From contig JAHIUF010000067.1 in assembly GCA_018817005.1 (NCBI GenBank), forward strand, positions 1-49,096: a stretch of DNA of 49,096 bases, written 5' to 3'. A program made the translations under genes and the position numbers. The notes beneath the pieces are model-generated. The model did no database searches, was not told the origin of the DNA, and worked only from the letters and a program-made list of their open reading frames with translations. The DNA is from Nanobdellota archaeon. Its GTDB lineage: Archaea; Nanobdellota; Nanobdellia; Woesearchaeales; GCA-2686295. How positions within the stretch are numbered: position 1 is the first letter of the stretch; every line of letters starts with the position of its first letter. Of the stretch, positions 15,675-25,335 are shown one piece after another.

Positions 15675-16961
15675 CTATCTTCTACGACTATGTGTAGGTC
15701 TGTTCTTGGGTTTAATGCGTTTTGAAGAAAAGCGTCTTGGTCCTGTATTAGGTGATTTTTTAGATTTAGAATGTCTAACAAATGGTTTTTTTGGAGCTGG
15801 TTTAGCAGCTGTACCTTCTGCGTTCTTAGCTGTTTCCGAATGAAATTTATGGTCCATAACAGGTATTTTTTGTCTTATTAATTTCTCAATATCTCGAAGA
15901 AAATCCCTTTCATCAGCTGCACAAAACGAAAATGCAGTTCCATCAGCTCCAGCCCGAGCAGTTCTTCCAATTCTGTGAACATAACTTTCTGGTTCATTTG
16001 GAAGTTCATAATTTATGACATGTGAAATATTATCAATATCTATTCCTCTTGCAGCAATATCAGTCGCGACTAATATATTAATTCTGCCAGTTTTAAAATC
16101 ATTGATTGCCTTAGTTCTTGCATTCTGTGATTTATTTCCATGAATCGCATCAGAAGACAACCCATTTTTATTAAGGAATAATGATATTCTATTTGCTCTG
16201 TGTTTCATTCGACTAAAAACCAAAACACTTGTAAGATGTTTTTGTCTCAGAAGTTCAAGTAGTAATTGTTCTTTTGAACCTGTATCGACAAAAAAGATGT
16301 TTTGTTTTACACGCTCAACAGTTGTTGCCTGAGCTGCAACTTCAACATGAATAGGGTTTCTAAGCAAGCTATTTGCAAGTGTGTTAACTTGAGGAGACAT
16401 TGTTGCTGAGAAAAACAATGATTGCCTTTCATGTGGTAATTTTGAAATTATCTTTTTTATATCATGAATAAAACCCATATCTAGCATTCTGTCTGCTTCA
16501 TCCAATACAAAGAATTCAATGTTTTTTAGAGAGAGTTTTCCTTGATTCAACAAATCCAATAATCTGCCAGGTGTTGCAACAACTATATCCACTCCTTTTG
16601 ATAATGTTTGAACCTGTTTTCCTTGTCCCACACCGCCAAAAATCACAGTATTCTTAAATTTAAGAAATGCGCCATATGTTGAAAAGCTTTCGCCAATTTG
16701 AGCTGCAAGTTCGCGAGTAGGGGCAAGCACCAAGGTTTTAATTATTCTTGGATACTGTTCAGTCATCCTTTGCAGTATAGGCAATACAAATGCAGCAGTT
16801 TTACCCGTACCTGTTTGTGCGATACCGATTAAATCCTTACCCTCTAATAAACTAGGGATGGATTTTGATTGAATAGGAGTTGGAATAATATAGTTTTCTT
16901 TATCTATAGCAGTTTGAAGTTCAGGCATTAAATTCAAATCTTTAAATGTTGTTTCGTTCAT
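15675..16961 (-). CDS. DEAD-box RNA helicase, RhlE-like
   Basis: This 428-residue ATP-dependent RNA helicase shows Q-motif TPIQSKSIP (about residue 30), AQTGTGKTA, APTRELAAQ, TPGRL, VLDEADRML, FFSATM, VATDIAARGIDI and HRIGRTARAG in order. The last ~55 residues form a basic tail rich in K, R, S and P (ending RPTHSRRR), typical of RhlE/DeaD proteins that bind RNA without sequence preference. A TTTATAAC box at 16991-16984, about 27 bases before the start, suits a leaderless mRNA. The closest resemblance is to bacterial RhlE, common in small archaea by transfer. Confidence 0.92.
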   Translation of the reverse strand: MNETTFKDLNLMPELQTAIDKENYIIPTPIQSKSIPSLLEGKDLIGIAQTGTGKTAAFVLPILQRMTEQYPRIIKTLVLAPTRELAAQIGESFSTYGAFLKFKNTVIFGGVGQGKQVQTLSKGVDIVVATPGRLLDLLNQGKLSLKNIEFFVLDEADRMLDMGFIHDIKKIISKLPHERQSLFFSATMSPQVNTLANSLLRNPIHVEVAAQATTVERVKQNIFFVDTGSKEQLLLELLRQKHLTSVLVFSRMKHRANRISLFLNKNGLSSDAIHGNKSQNARTKAINDFKTGRINILVATDIAARGIDIDNISHVINYELPNEPESYVHRIGRTARAGADGTAFSFCAADERDFLRDIEKLIRQKIPVMDHKFHSETAKNAEGTAAKPAPKKPFVRHSKSKKSPNTGPRRFSSKRIKPKNRPTHSRRR

Positions 16962-17060
16962 TAAAGTAAATAATTTAGGTTTAGTTATAAATTGAATGTT
17001 TATAGGATGGTAAGAAAAACTGTGAGGATAAGTGCTCCGAACGAACTTAAAAACAAATAA

Positions 17061-17945
17061 TTATTTAACATACCCCGTATATTCTTTCAAATATCTCTTA
17101 ATTAAATACATAACAAATATTCTATCTAATTCTTTTGTTTGACTTTTTTCTAAAGCATTGTAATAAGCAGCTCTATTCGAATATTCTATGTTTAACATAG
17201 GAAAGCCATTTCTATTTAGAATGAAATTCATTAGTAATCTACTAATTCTTCCATTCCCATCGGTAAATGGATGAATTGTTACAACTTTTAAATGAATTAA
17301 AGCAGCAAGTTCTAAAATGTAAATTTTATTTTTATTATTATTGTACCATTGAAAGAATTTTCTTAATAAATAATCCAATTCAACTGGTTGTGGCGGCTCA
17401 AATTTTGAGCCTGCTATAGCTATAGGATGATTTCTAATGATTCCTGCAATTTCTAGATCAACTGTTTCAAAAAGCTGTTTATGCCATTTCAACATTAGTT
17501 TCAAGCTCAAATCTTCTGTTTCTTTAAGCATACTTTCAAAGACAACTTTATGAGCTTCTGTTTCTTTAACATCTTTAAAAGGTTTATTTCTTGGTGTTAT
17601 TCCTTCTTCTAATAATCTTACAGTTTCTTTTAATGTTAGAGTGCCACCTTCTATTCTTTGAGTGTTATAGGTAAACTTGATTAAGAAGTTTTCAACATAT
17701 TTTTTTTTAGCAGATTTTGGAAATGATTCAAATTCTTTTGAAAAATTCTTTTTTATTTTATTCAAATCATCAAACCATACTTTCTGGTTGACTTTTTCAA
17801 TGAACTCTGCTTTGAGTTTTTCGATGTTATCAGGAATTTTTGAACCAAGATATCTAGATTCAAGTTTAACTTTATTATTAAACCTATAAGAATGCTCCAA
17901 ATAATAATATTTCTTGCCTCTTTTTACTCGCACAATTACATCCAT
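17061..17945 (-). CDS. Class II Fic-family protein (putative AMPylator)
   Basis: This 294-residue protein carries the complete Fic catalytic motif HPFTDGNGRISRL at about residue 205, which transfers AMP or another nucleotide monophosphate to hydroxyl groups of target proteins. An upstream TQRIEGG fits the inhibitory [S/T]xxxE[G/N] helix of class II Fic enzymes, so activity is probably self-restrained. The C-terminal helices after the motif are intact. I moved the start from 18017 to ATG 17945 because the minus strand has an ATATTTATATATTT box at 17980-17967, about 28 bases upstream. A small HTH gene lies just upstream on the same strand. Fic-HTH pairs are often toxin-antitoxin or self-regulated modules; that role is inferred here. 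Confidence 0.9.
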   Translation of the reverse strand: MDVIVRVKRGKKYYYLEHSYRFNNKVKLESRYLGSKIPDNIEKLKAEFIEKVNQKVWFDDLNKIKKNFSKEFESFPKSAKKKYVENFLIKFTYNTQRIEGGTLTLKETVRLLEEGITPRNKPFKDVKETEAHKVVFESMLKETEDLSLKLMLKWHKQLFETVDLEIAGIIRNHPIAIAGSKFEPPQPVELDYLLRKFFQWYNNNKNKIYILELAALIHLKVVTIHPFTDGNGRISRLLMNFILNRNGFPMLNIEYSNRAAYYNALEKSQTKELDRIFVMYLIKRYLKEYTGYVK

Positions 17946-17966
17946 GGAAAATAAGTTACCATTACA

Positions 17967-17980
17967 AATATATAAATATT
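17967..17980 (-). promoter_or_regulatory. TATA box of the Fic gene
   Basis: Minus-strand ATATTTATATATTT centred about 28 bases before ATG 17945. It lies inside the longer ORF reading, which argues that the extra N-terminal codons are not translated. Confidence 0.65.
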
Positions 17981-18038
17981 GTGTTTTTAAGAGAAATGTA
18001 ATGCCCCGAGCAGACACTTGATTAAATTATTCAAACAA

Positions 18039-18203
18039 TCAGTTGCTATCAAAACCCTTCTCTTTCACTATCGCTGTAAGCTTTTGAGTTATATTCACTT
18101 GAGTATTTTTTGTTAACTTTTTTGGATGTTTGATTGCTAGGTTAATAACTGATTTATGACATCCTACCGCGTCTGCGAGCTCTGATTGAGTCATATTAAG
18201 CAT
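18039..18203 (-). CDS. Small XRE-like HTH protein upstream of Fic
   Basis: The 54-residue peptide contains MTQSELADAVGCHKSVINLA, a good helix-turn-helix of the Cro/XRE kind, followed by a basic stretch (KHPKKLTK). ATG 18203 is used here, but the same frame extends upstream through RLLLLE to an in-frame TAA (18224-18222), and four codons before that is another ATG (18236) reading MPTN. A full-length ancestor reading MPTN-x-RLLLLEMLN is plausible, with a CAA-to-TAA change having cut it. So the gene is either truncated and restarted at TTG/ATG, or decaying. It lies 94 bases upstream of the Fic start and could be its regulator or antitoxin. Confidence 0.55.
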   Translation of the reverse strand: MLNMTQSELADAVGCHKSVINLAIKHPKKLTKNTQVNITQKLTAIVKEKGFDSN

Positions 18204-18240
18204 TTCCAATAGTAGGAGTCTTTAGTTGGTTGGCATGTTG

Positions 18241-18253
18241 AACCTCTTAGGTT
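18241..18253. promoter_or_regulatory. AACCT-CTT-AGGTT palindrome before the HTH gene
   Basis: A perfect 5-bp inverted repeat with a 3-base centre. It contains a possible ribosome site (GAGGTT on the minus strand) for ATG 18236. It might be an operator for the HTH protein or a hairpin hiding the ribosome site. The remaining gene-free bases, 18254-18392, hold only the promoter of the giant surface-protein gene. Confidence 0.35.
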
Positions 18254-18317
18254 GTTGTTATTTTTAGGTGATGTTTTTTGTTTTTTCAGACCTAAAAAAT
18301 TCCTCTTGAAAATCGAA

Positions 18318-18331
18318 ATATTTATATAAAT
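18318..18331 (+). promoter_or_regulatory. TATA box of the giant surface-protein gene
   Basis: ATATTTATATAAAT is about 70 bases before the start codon, so the mRNA has a leader of about 40 bases. That leader carries a GAGGGTGA ribosome site at 18379-18387, 6-8 bases before ATG 18393. This favours ATG 18393 over the in-frame GTG at 18384, which lies inside the ribosome site. Confidence 0.55.
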
Positions 18332-18392
18332 CAGCCTTTATATTAAACATCAGTCATAGATAATCTTATCTAGGCATGAGAGGGTGAAAAAT

Positions 18393-21300
18393 ATGAGGTT
18401 TTTAAGAAACTTAACAGTAATATGTGTCTTTATTATTCTGTTATCGTCGGTGTTTGCAGCCTTGGAAGTTGATAGAATTTCGGTTGAACACCAAAACATG
18501 GGCGATGTTGATCATGGAATAATTGGAAACACCTATGAATTATTTGTTGATGTGATAAACACAACAAATGAAACAATGACTTTTCTAATGTCAGAAGTCA
18601 GTCTTACAAGCTCTGATGGGGAAGATGTTGTATCATTAACAGATGCTTACTACAACGATGATGATTCATTAGTTTGTGGAGACCCAACTGTTTGCGCACT
18701 CGTTGGAAACTTTTATGTAACCCTCGTATTTGAAATAAACCTCTCAACAACAAGCGGAGAAAGAACTTTCACCCTCGAAATAAACTCTTCAGCTGTTGAT
18801 TTTGGAGAAGTAAATGATTCAATAAGCGTAACAAGCGTACTTGACGAGATAATGGATTGTTTTGGAACAACAACTGCGATTATAAGAGGAAATTACATTA
18901 ATGTCACAATAGACGATATAAACTTTGCAGATACACCATTTGAATATTTACAAGCAGATTATGGGGAGTTCTTTGGATTATTTAATTTTAATACACTATA
19001 TAATGGCTTTACGTTTGAAGGATATGTAATCAATACGAGTAATGATTTATACACGAGTACTTTTGTAGCAACAAACACAAACCTAAAAACATTTTTCAGA
19101 GAATATTGTAAGCAAAAAAATATTTTTTCAGACACGATTTGTGATTCAGAAATACCAGAAAATGAATCATTCACAAATATAACTGTTGCAAATGCAATAA
19201 TCGAATACGCAAATGATGCTAATTCTTTGAAACAATCAAACTTTGATTTTAACGGCAACATAACAAAATCAGGCTCACAGATTTTTGCAGAAGCATATTA
19301 TGGACAAACAACACAAGACATAATCGATGAGATGGAATCAATCCTAAACTATACTACATCAACAGTTCCGCTAATACTCTTAGATTCGATTGAAGATGCA
19401 TATTTCAAAGATTTAAACATGAACGTTCAAAACACTTCAACAGCAAACACTGTTTTTCAAAAGAACGGACTTTCAACAACAGCTGGTTCATATAATACCT
19501 ACTTACAATATACGGATCAATATGGAAATGTTGGTTTGAGAGAAGTAATAGTTCAAGTAATAAATACTGTACCAACAACTCCAACAATGAATATACTGCC
19601 AACAATCGCTTATGCAGTATCAAACTTGACATGTGTGGCTTCCAATAGTTCAGACGTAGATGGAGATACAGTAACATATATCTATGATTGGTATAAAGAT
19701 GATGTATTACAAACAGCACAAACATCAAGTACTGTCCCTTATATATATACTAAATACGGAGAAAATTGGACTTGTGCAGTAACACCTTTCGATGGTGTGG
19801 CAAATGGACCATCTGTAACTGATTCAGTGGTTATTTTAATGGGAACGAATACTGCTCCACAAATAACTGGTGTTATTCAAAACGTAACAACTCCTGAAAA
19901 TACACCAATAGATGCACAAAACCTATCAAGCCTAAGATATGACTTGGAAGACCATGTTAATAACTTGATTTGGAGTTTGATAGGCGTAAACAATAATTTA
20001 TACTTTGCAACAATAGTCAATAATCTATTATCTATTAGTCCTGTTTCTGGACAACACGGCTCAGACTCACTAATTGTTAGATTAACAGACCAAGGCGGTC
20101 TTTCAGATAGCCAAGAAATTTTAGTGAACATCACTTCTGTAAATGAAAATCCGATTATAACAACAGTTCCAACAACTACTGCAACTGAAGACCAACAATA
20201 CCTGTATGATGTAAACGCAGTTGATGGAGATGATGATACATTAACATATTCACTACAAACAGCACCAAGCGGTATGAATATTAACTCAACTTCTGGTTTA
20301 ATAACATGGACTCCAACAAACACGCAAGCAAACACGCAAGGAGGAATATACTCGGTTGTTGTAATGGTTTCTGATGTAGAAGCAAATGATAATCAGTCGT
20401 TTTCAATAACTGTAACGCCAGTAAATGATGCTCCGACTATTTCAGGATTACCAAATCCTTCAGGATTTGAAGATCAACAATTCACATTAGACGTAAGTCC
20501 TTATATTGATGATGTTGATGATACAAAGGCATTATTGACCATAACAACCAATTCATCATATGCAACGATGTTTGGACAAACAATAGTATTTCAATATCCT
20601 GACGGAATAACATCAGAAAATGTTTTAGTAACAGTAAAAGATGATGATGGATTATCAGCATCAGACACAATAGTTGTGAGCATAACAGCGATTAATGATG
20701 CGCCATCAACACCAGTAATTTCAGTAACGCCAAAATCACCTGCAGCCACCAACTCATTGACTTGTACAGTAGTAACTCCAAGTACCGATATTGATAGTGA
20801 AACTATAACTTATAATTTTTATTGGTATTTAAATGGCTTATTACAAGAAAACACTTCAACAACACAAACATCAAATATTCTATCTTCAAGTCTCTTAGGA
20901 GGACAAGTTTGGAGTTGTAATGTTACTGCAACAGACGGCACGAACTCAACAACTGAAGTTTCAGATTCTGTAACTGTTGGAAATACTGCACCAACAACAC
21001 CTGTTGTAGATGTTACACCAAATGTTGCTTACACAACCAATAATTTGGTTTGTAGTATAATAACAAGTAGCACTGATGCAGACAATGATACAATTACTTA
21101 TAGTTATAGATGGTACAAAAAGACTTCAGGTCAAACACAGTTCTATCTACAGCCACAAACAACAGCAACGCTTGCAAATAGTAATACTATCAGAGGCGAT
21201 ACATGGAAATGTGAAGTAAGAGCATATGATACAAAAGCCTACAGTACTGCAGTATATGATACTGTAACAATTATGAATAGTAAACCAACAATATCAAGTC

Positions 21301-24300
21301 CCACACCATCAACTTCTACTGTAACAACAAACGAACAAACAAGCAAAGTTTTTAGTATAACACCTGCTGATGTTGATTCAACAGATACTTTGACTGTGAA
21401 ATGGTATAAAGGAACATCTGTTGTTGGAACTGGAAACTCATACACTTATACACCAACATATACTTCTGCAGGAACATACACTATTAAGGTAGTAGTTTCA
21501 GATGGTTTATTAACAGTTGAAAGATCATGGATTTTGGGAGTTACTGATGTTAATAGAAATCCAGTTATTGGAACAATCGGTTCAAAGACTTGTAACGAAA
21601 GATCAACTTGTACTATTTATGTTTCAGCAACAGATCAAGATACAGATGATTCAATAAAGTTTTATGATGACACAACCTTGTTCACTATAAACGTTAATAC
21701 AGGTGCAATAAGCTTCACAGCGCCAAATGTATTGGTTGATTCAACTAGTAATGTTCGAATAACAGTTGTTGACACTAAAGGTGGATATGGCACTGAAATA
21801 TTTCCTTTGACAATAAAGAATGTTAACAGAGCACCAATTTTAAATCCTGTAGGATCACTTTCAGCAGCCGAAAACCAAACATTTTCAAAACAATTAACTG
21901 CAAGCGACCCAGATAGTGATAGTCTTATATATAGTGATAACGCAACACTTTTTAATATTACATCTAGTGGTTTGATATCATTTGCACCAACACAAGCAGA
22001 TGTTGGAGTTCATACAGTCAGAATAAGTATTGATGATTCTCACGGAGGATATGACTATGAAGATATAACTGTGCATGTGTTAAACACTAATAATGCACCA
22101 GTAATTAACGATTATTATCCAGCAGTTTCAACAGTAAGTCTGAATGAATTACAATCACAAACATTTAATGTAAGTGCAACAGATCAGGATGGAACAACAT
22201 CAAACATTAAATGGTACAAAAATAGTGTGTTAGTGGGTCAAACAGATACTTACACAATGACTACTAGTTATACAAGTGCAGGACGATATACAATACTTGC
22301 AATGGTTGATGATGGTATACTTAGTGATACTCAATCATGGACTGTAAATGTTGCAAATGTCAATAGAGCACCACAAATAACAGCTATACCGTCACAAACA
22401 GCTTATGAAGGACAACCATTCACTTACTCAGTTCAAGCAACAGATGCAGATGGAAACACTTTGGTTTATTCAACAGACAGTTCATTATTCAGGATTGGAC
22501 TTCTAACTGGTAAAATACAATTTACACCTGTTCAACCAACAAATGAAGTGGATACACACACTATAACTGTTTATGTTGCTGATGGAACAACCAGAAAAAG
22601 CACAACTTTTGAATTAAAAATTACAAATGTAAATGATGCGCCAGTTCTTCCAGTAATAGGATCAATAACAGCAGTTGAAAATGAATTATACACGAAAACA
22701 ATTTCTGCAACCGACAAAGACGGTGACGTGTTAATATATGATGATAACACTGGCTTGTTCGACACAAACCCTTCAACAGGCGTGATAAGCTTTACGCCAG
22801 GATTCCAAGACTCAGGTTCATATCCTGTCAGAATAACTGTAAGAGATACTCACGGATCAATGGATTATGAAGATATAACTGTAACTGTTCTTGAAACAAA
22901 CCAAGCGCCAAATATAACAGCTTACACACCGGCAGTTGCAAGTGTTAGTATGAAAGAAGATAATTCAACAACCTTTAATGTGAGCGCTACAGATTCTGAC
23001 GGAACAACTCCATCTTATAAGTGGTATTTGGACTCAACAATTGTAGGAACTGATTCAACATATACCTTTGAAGGAAACTTTACAACCAGTGGAACTAATG
23101 CCGGAAATTATAACGTAACAGTTGTTGTTTCAGATGGAAGCTTAACAGACACTAATGTTTGGGCTTTACAAGTAAATAGAACGAGAGATTCAGACACTGA
23201 TTATATACCTGACTACATAGATAACTGTAAATTAATATACAACCCTGATCAGACAGATCTTGATAACTCAACACCTGAAGGTTTGCTTTGTGAAAACAAC
23301 ATTGATGGAGATGATATTCCTGATGATGAAGACTTCATACTTGGAAGTGCTGAAAATATGGAGTTAAATTTCGAAAACGCTGAGTTTAAAATAGAAAATA
23401 GCACAGATTTAAATCAGGAAATAAATGGAACAAAAGAAGTATCTTTAACTTATAAAGAGTATGATACTGAAACCGGTCTGGCAACAGAGTATGAGTTAGT
23501 ATCTTTTAATTTTGACTTTAATGAATCTCAAACATTAGATCTTGGAAATGTAACTGTAAAAACACAAGATGAAGATGCAACTGCAGGAAGCGTTATTATT
23601 GCAGGAATAAATCTTGAATCACAAAGCGAAACAAAAACAGTTTATGTTCAAGATTTAGACAACACTAAAAATAGTGTTTGCATAAAAGATGCAGAGATTG
23701 CGTCAATTACAGAAATCAGAGGAACATGTAATGGTGCAAATGAATTCAAATTACCTTGTACACAATCTGGACACTCTCGAACTGTTAATGGGAACACATA
23801 TACTTGTACTGATTTAGGTGACAGGTATAAAATAGAGGGTCTGCTTCATTCAGGTGTGAGAGAACTTGCTTGTACACCGTCTTGGAGTTGTGATTCTTGG
23901 TCATCTTGTGTTGGTGGAGTGCAAACTTGTAGTGGCTGGACTGATGCTAATAGTTGCGGCGAGACCTATTCTGACTCTAACACTCAGAGTTGTGCATCTG
24001 GAAGCTCATATCAAAGTGTTGTCTCAGAAGAAGAAGTTGTTGTACCAATAAAAGTTGGTGTTTGGTTAGAACTACGTCCTGGTGTTAAAAGAACATGGGT
24101 TGTTGGTGGAGACATATATATAGACTCTATCATCTTTGAAGTTTCAGAATTAGTAACTAATGTTAAGTTTTCTGTTGAACAGCCAGAAACACCCACAATA
24201 GCAAAAGAAGGAAAGATTTTCAAATATTTTAATATAGAAAAAACAAATATTGAAAACTCACAATTTGCTTTTGTATATATAAATTTCAGGGTACCAAAGA

Positions 24301-25271
24301 CTTGGCTTACAGAACAAATGCTTGATTCTGAAAAAATATCTTTATTCAGATATACAGAAAATTCTTGGGAAGAACTTCCAACAACGTTTTCTAGTGAAGA
24401 TGCAGATAATGTTTATTATGAATCTGAAAGTGCAGGACTTAGTCTTTTTGCAATTGGTGAAAAAAAAGTGATAGTAGAAGTGCCTGAAGCTGAGGATTTA
24501 GAATCAACAGATAAAGAAAAACCTGTTGTAGAAGTGGAAGATGATGTAAAAGATGCAAAAGAGATGACAGATTTAGAAGAAAAATTAAAAGATTTAATAA
24601 CCATTAAGCCCATACCTAAGATTTTCTTAAAAGGAGTTCTTGGAGTAGTCTTGCTGATTTTAATATTGCTTTTAATAGTGTCTTTCCTCAAGTTTTTGGA
24701 CAGACCTCCAAAACCTCCGACATCTGAATCTAAAAAGAAATTAAAAGACGCTGCTAAAGAATCAACAAAGAAAGACCAAACACCTATAAACATTAACCAG
24801 GTTGAAGACTACATTATTGACAACTTATCTAAAGGTCATTCAAAACAAAGGATAAAAGAAGCATTGCTTACAACTGGTTGGAATTTAAAACAGATAGATC
24901 CTTTATTAAGACAATACTCTGTTTCTTTTTCCACAGACAAGAATGTAGATTCTTTGATTGATAAACATCTGAAAAAAGCTGAGAAGCATTATCAGAATTC
25001 GCTGAAACACGAAAAGAAAATACGAGACTATAAAAAAGCACAAAAACTTGCTAAGGTGAAGAAATCTGAGAAAAAAGTGTTGTATCATAAGAAGCAAATG
25101 GAGTTTCACAGGAAAACCGCTCAACATCATTATAAACAAGTGAATTTAAAGAAGGCATTAGATCTTCATAAAAAAGGCGAACGCTTCTATAATGCTGGTA
25201 ACATGACAAAAGCCCAGCATCATTACAAACTGGCGCAGAAATATCGAGAAGAAGCAGAGAAGAAACTTTAG
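18393..25271 (+). CDS. Giant (2292-residue) membrane-anchored Ig/cadherin-repeat surface protein
   Basis: A signal peptide (LTVICVFIILLSSVFA) precedes an N-terminal beta-rich region of about 400 residues. About 13 Ig/PKD/cadherin-like units follow, marked by linkers such as NTAPQIT, NDAPTIS, NRAPILN and NQAPNIT. Then comes a thrombospondin type 3-like calcium stretch (RDSDTDYIPDYIDNC, DGDDIPDDED), a cysteine-rich TSP1-like unit (WSCDSWSSCVGGVQTC), and a PGF-pre-PGF-like domain ending GLSLFAIGEKK. One transmembrane helix (GVLGVVLLILILLLIVSFL, about residue 2085) is followed by a basic cytoplasmic tail. In the tail, VEDYIIDNLSKGHSKQRIKE plus the residues after it form a UBA-like three-helix motif, and K/H-rich helices end the chain. 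It therefore spans outside to inside. It is likely an adhesin or cell-envelope organiser with an intracellular partner. Confidence 0.88.
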   Translation: MRFLRNLTVICVFIILLSSVFAALEVDRISVEHQNMGDVDHGIIGNTYELFVDVINTTNETMTFLMSEVSLTSSDGEDVVSLTDAYYNDDDSLVCGDPTVCALVGNFYVTLVFEINLSTTSGERTFTLEINSSAVDFGEVNDSISVTSVLDEIMDCFGTTTAIIRGNYINVTIDDINFADTPFEYLQADYGEFFGLFNFNTLYNGFTFEGYVINTSNDLYTSTFVATNTNLKTFFREYCKQKNIFSDTICDSEIPENESFTNITVANAIIEYANDANSLKQSNFDFNGNITKSGSQIFAEAYYGQTTQDIIDEMESILNYTTSTVPLILLDSIEDAYFKDLNMNVQNTSTANTVFQKNGLSTTAGSYNTYLQYTDQYGNVGLREVIVQVINTVPTTPTMNILPTIAYAVSNLTCVASNSSDVDGDTVTYIYDWYKDDVLQTAQTSSTVPYIYTKYGENWTCAVTPFDGVANGPSVTDSVVILMGTNTAPQITGVIQNVTTPENTPIDAQNLSSLRYDLEDHVNNLIWSLIGVNNNLYFATIVNNLLSISPVSGQHGSDSLIVRLTDQGGLSDSQEILVNITSVNENPIITTVPTTTATEDQQYLYDVNAVDGDDDTLTYSLQTAPSGMNINSTSGLITWTPTNTQANTQGGIYSVVVMVSDVEANDNQSFSITVTPVNDAPTISGLPNPSGFEDQQFTLDVSPYIDDVDDTKALLTITTNSSYATMFGQTIVFQYPDGITSENVLVTVKDDDGLSASDTIVVSITAINDAPSTPVISVTPKSPAATNSLTCTVVTPSTDIDSETITYNFYWYLNGLLQENTSTTQTSNILSSSLLGGQVWSCNVTATDGTNSTTEVSDSVTVGNTAPTTPVVDVTPNVAYTTNNLVCSIITSSTDADNDTITYSYRWYKKTSGQTQFYLQPQTTATLANSNTIRGDTWKCEVRAYDTKAYSTAVYDTVTIMNSKPTISSPTPSTSTVTTNEQTSKVFSITPADVDSTDTLTVKWYKGTSVVGTGNSYTYTPTYTSAGTYTIKVVVSDGLLTVERSWILGVTDVNRNPVIGTIGSKTCNERSTCTIYVSATDQDTDDSIKFYDDTTLFTINVNTGAISFTAPNVLVDSTSNVRITVVDTKGGYGTEIFPLTIKNVNRAPILNPVGSLSAAENQTFSKQLTASDPDSDSLIYSDNATLFNITSSGLISFAPTQADVGVHTVRISIDDSHGGYDYEDITVHVLNTNNAPVINDYYPAVSTVSLNELQSQTFNVSATDQDGTTSNIKWYKNSVLVGQTDTYTMTTSYTSAGRYTILAMVDDGILSDTQSWTVNVANVNRAPQITAIPSQTAYEGQPFTYSVQATDADGNTLVYSTDSSLFRIGLLTGKIQFTPVQPTNEVDTHTITVYVADGTTRKSTTFELKITNVNDAPVLPVIGSITAVENELYTKTISATDKDGDVLIYDDNTGLFDTNPSTGVISFTPGFQDSGSYPVRITVRDTHGSMDYEDITVTVLETNQAPNITAYTPAVASVSMKEDNSTTFNVSATDSDGTTPSYKWYLDSTIVGTDSTYTFEGNFTTSGTNAGNYNVTVVVSDGSLTDTNVWALQVNRTRDSDTDYIPDYIDNCKLIYNPDQTDLDNSTPEGLLCENNIDGDDIPDDEDFILGSAENMELNFENAEFKIENSTDLNQEINGTKEVSLTYKEYDTETGLATEYELVSFNFDFNESQTLDLGNVTVKTQDEDATAGSVIIAGINLESQSETKTVYVQDLDNTKNSVCIKDAEIASITEIRGTCNGANEFKLPCTQSGHSRTVNGNTYTCTDLGDRYKIEGLLHSGVRELACTPSWSCDSWSSCVGGVQTCSGWTDANSCGETYSDSNTQSCASGSSYQSVVSEEEVVVPIKVGVWLELRPGVKRTWVVGGDIYIDSIIFEVSELVTNVKFSVEQPETPTIAKEGKIFKYFNIEKTNIENSQFAFVYINFRVPKTWLTEQMLDSEKISLFRYTENSWEELPTTFSSEDADNVYYESESAGLSLFAIGEKKVIVEVPEAEDLESTDKEKPVVEVEDDVKDAKEMTDLEEKLKDLITIKPIPKIFLKGVLGVVLLILILLLIVSFLKFLDRPPKPPTSESKKKLKDAAKESTKKDQTPININQVEDYIIDNLSKGHSKQRIKEALLTTGWNLKQIDPLLRQYSVSFSTDKNVDSLIDKHLKKAEKHYQNSLKHEKKIRDYKKAQKLAKVKKSEKKVLYHKKQMEFHRKTAQHHYKQVNLKKALDLHKKGERFYNAGNMTKAQHHYKLAQKYREEAEKKL

Positions 25272-25335
25272 AGACTTTTAAAAAAAAGAAGAGGTGAGAT
25301 TAGCGGTAGCTTTGGCTATGAAAAAGGTGAAATAA

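Noticed and set aside
19877-20335. 152-residue minus-strand ORF and similar ones inside the giant surface-protein gene
   Set aside because: Shadows caused by the biased codon use of a threonine/serine-rich repeat protein; not supported by start signals.
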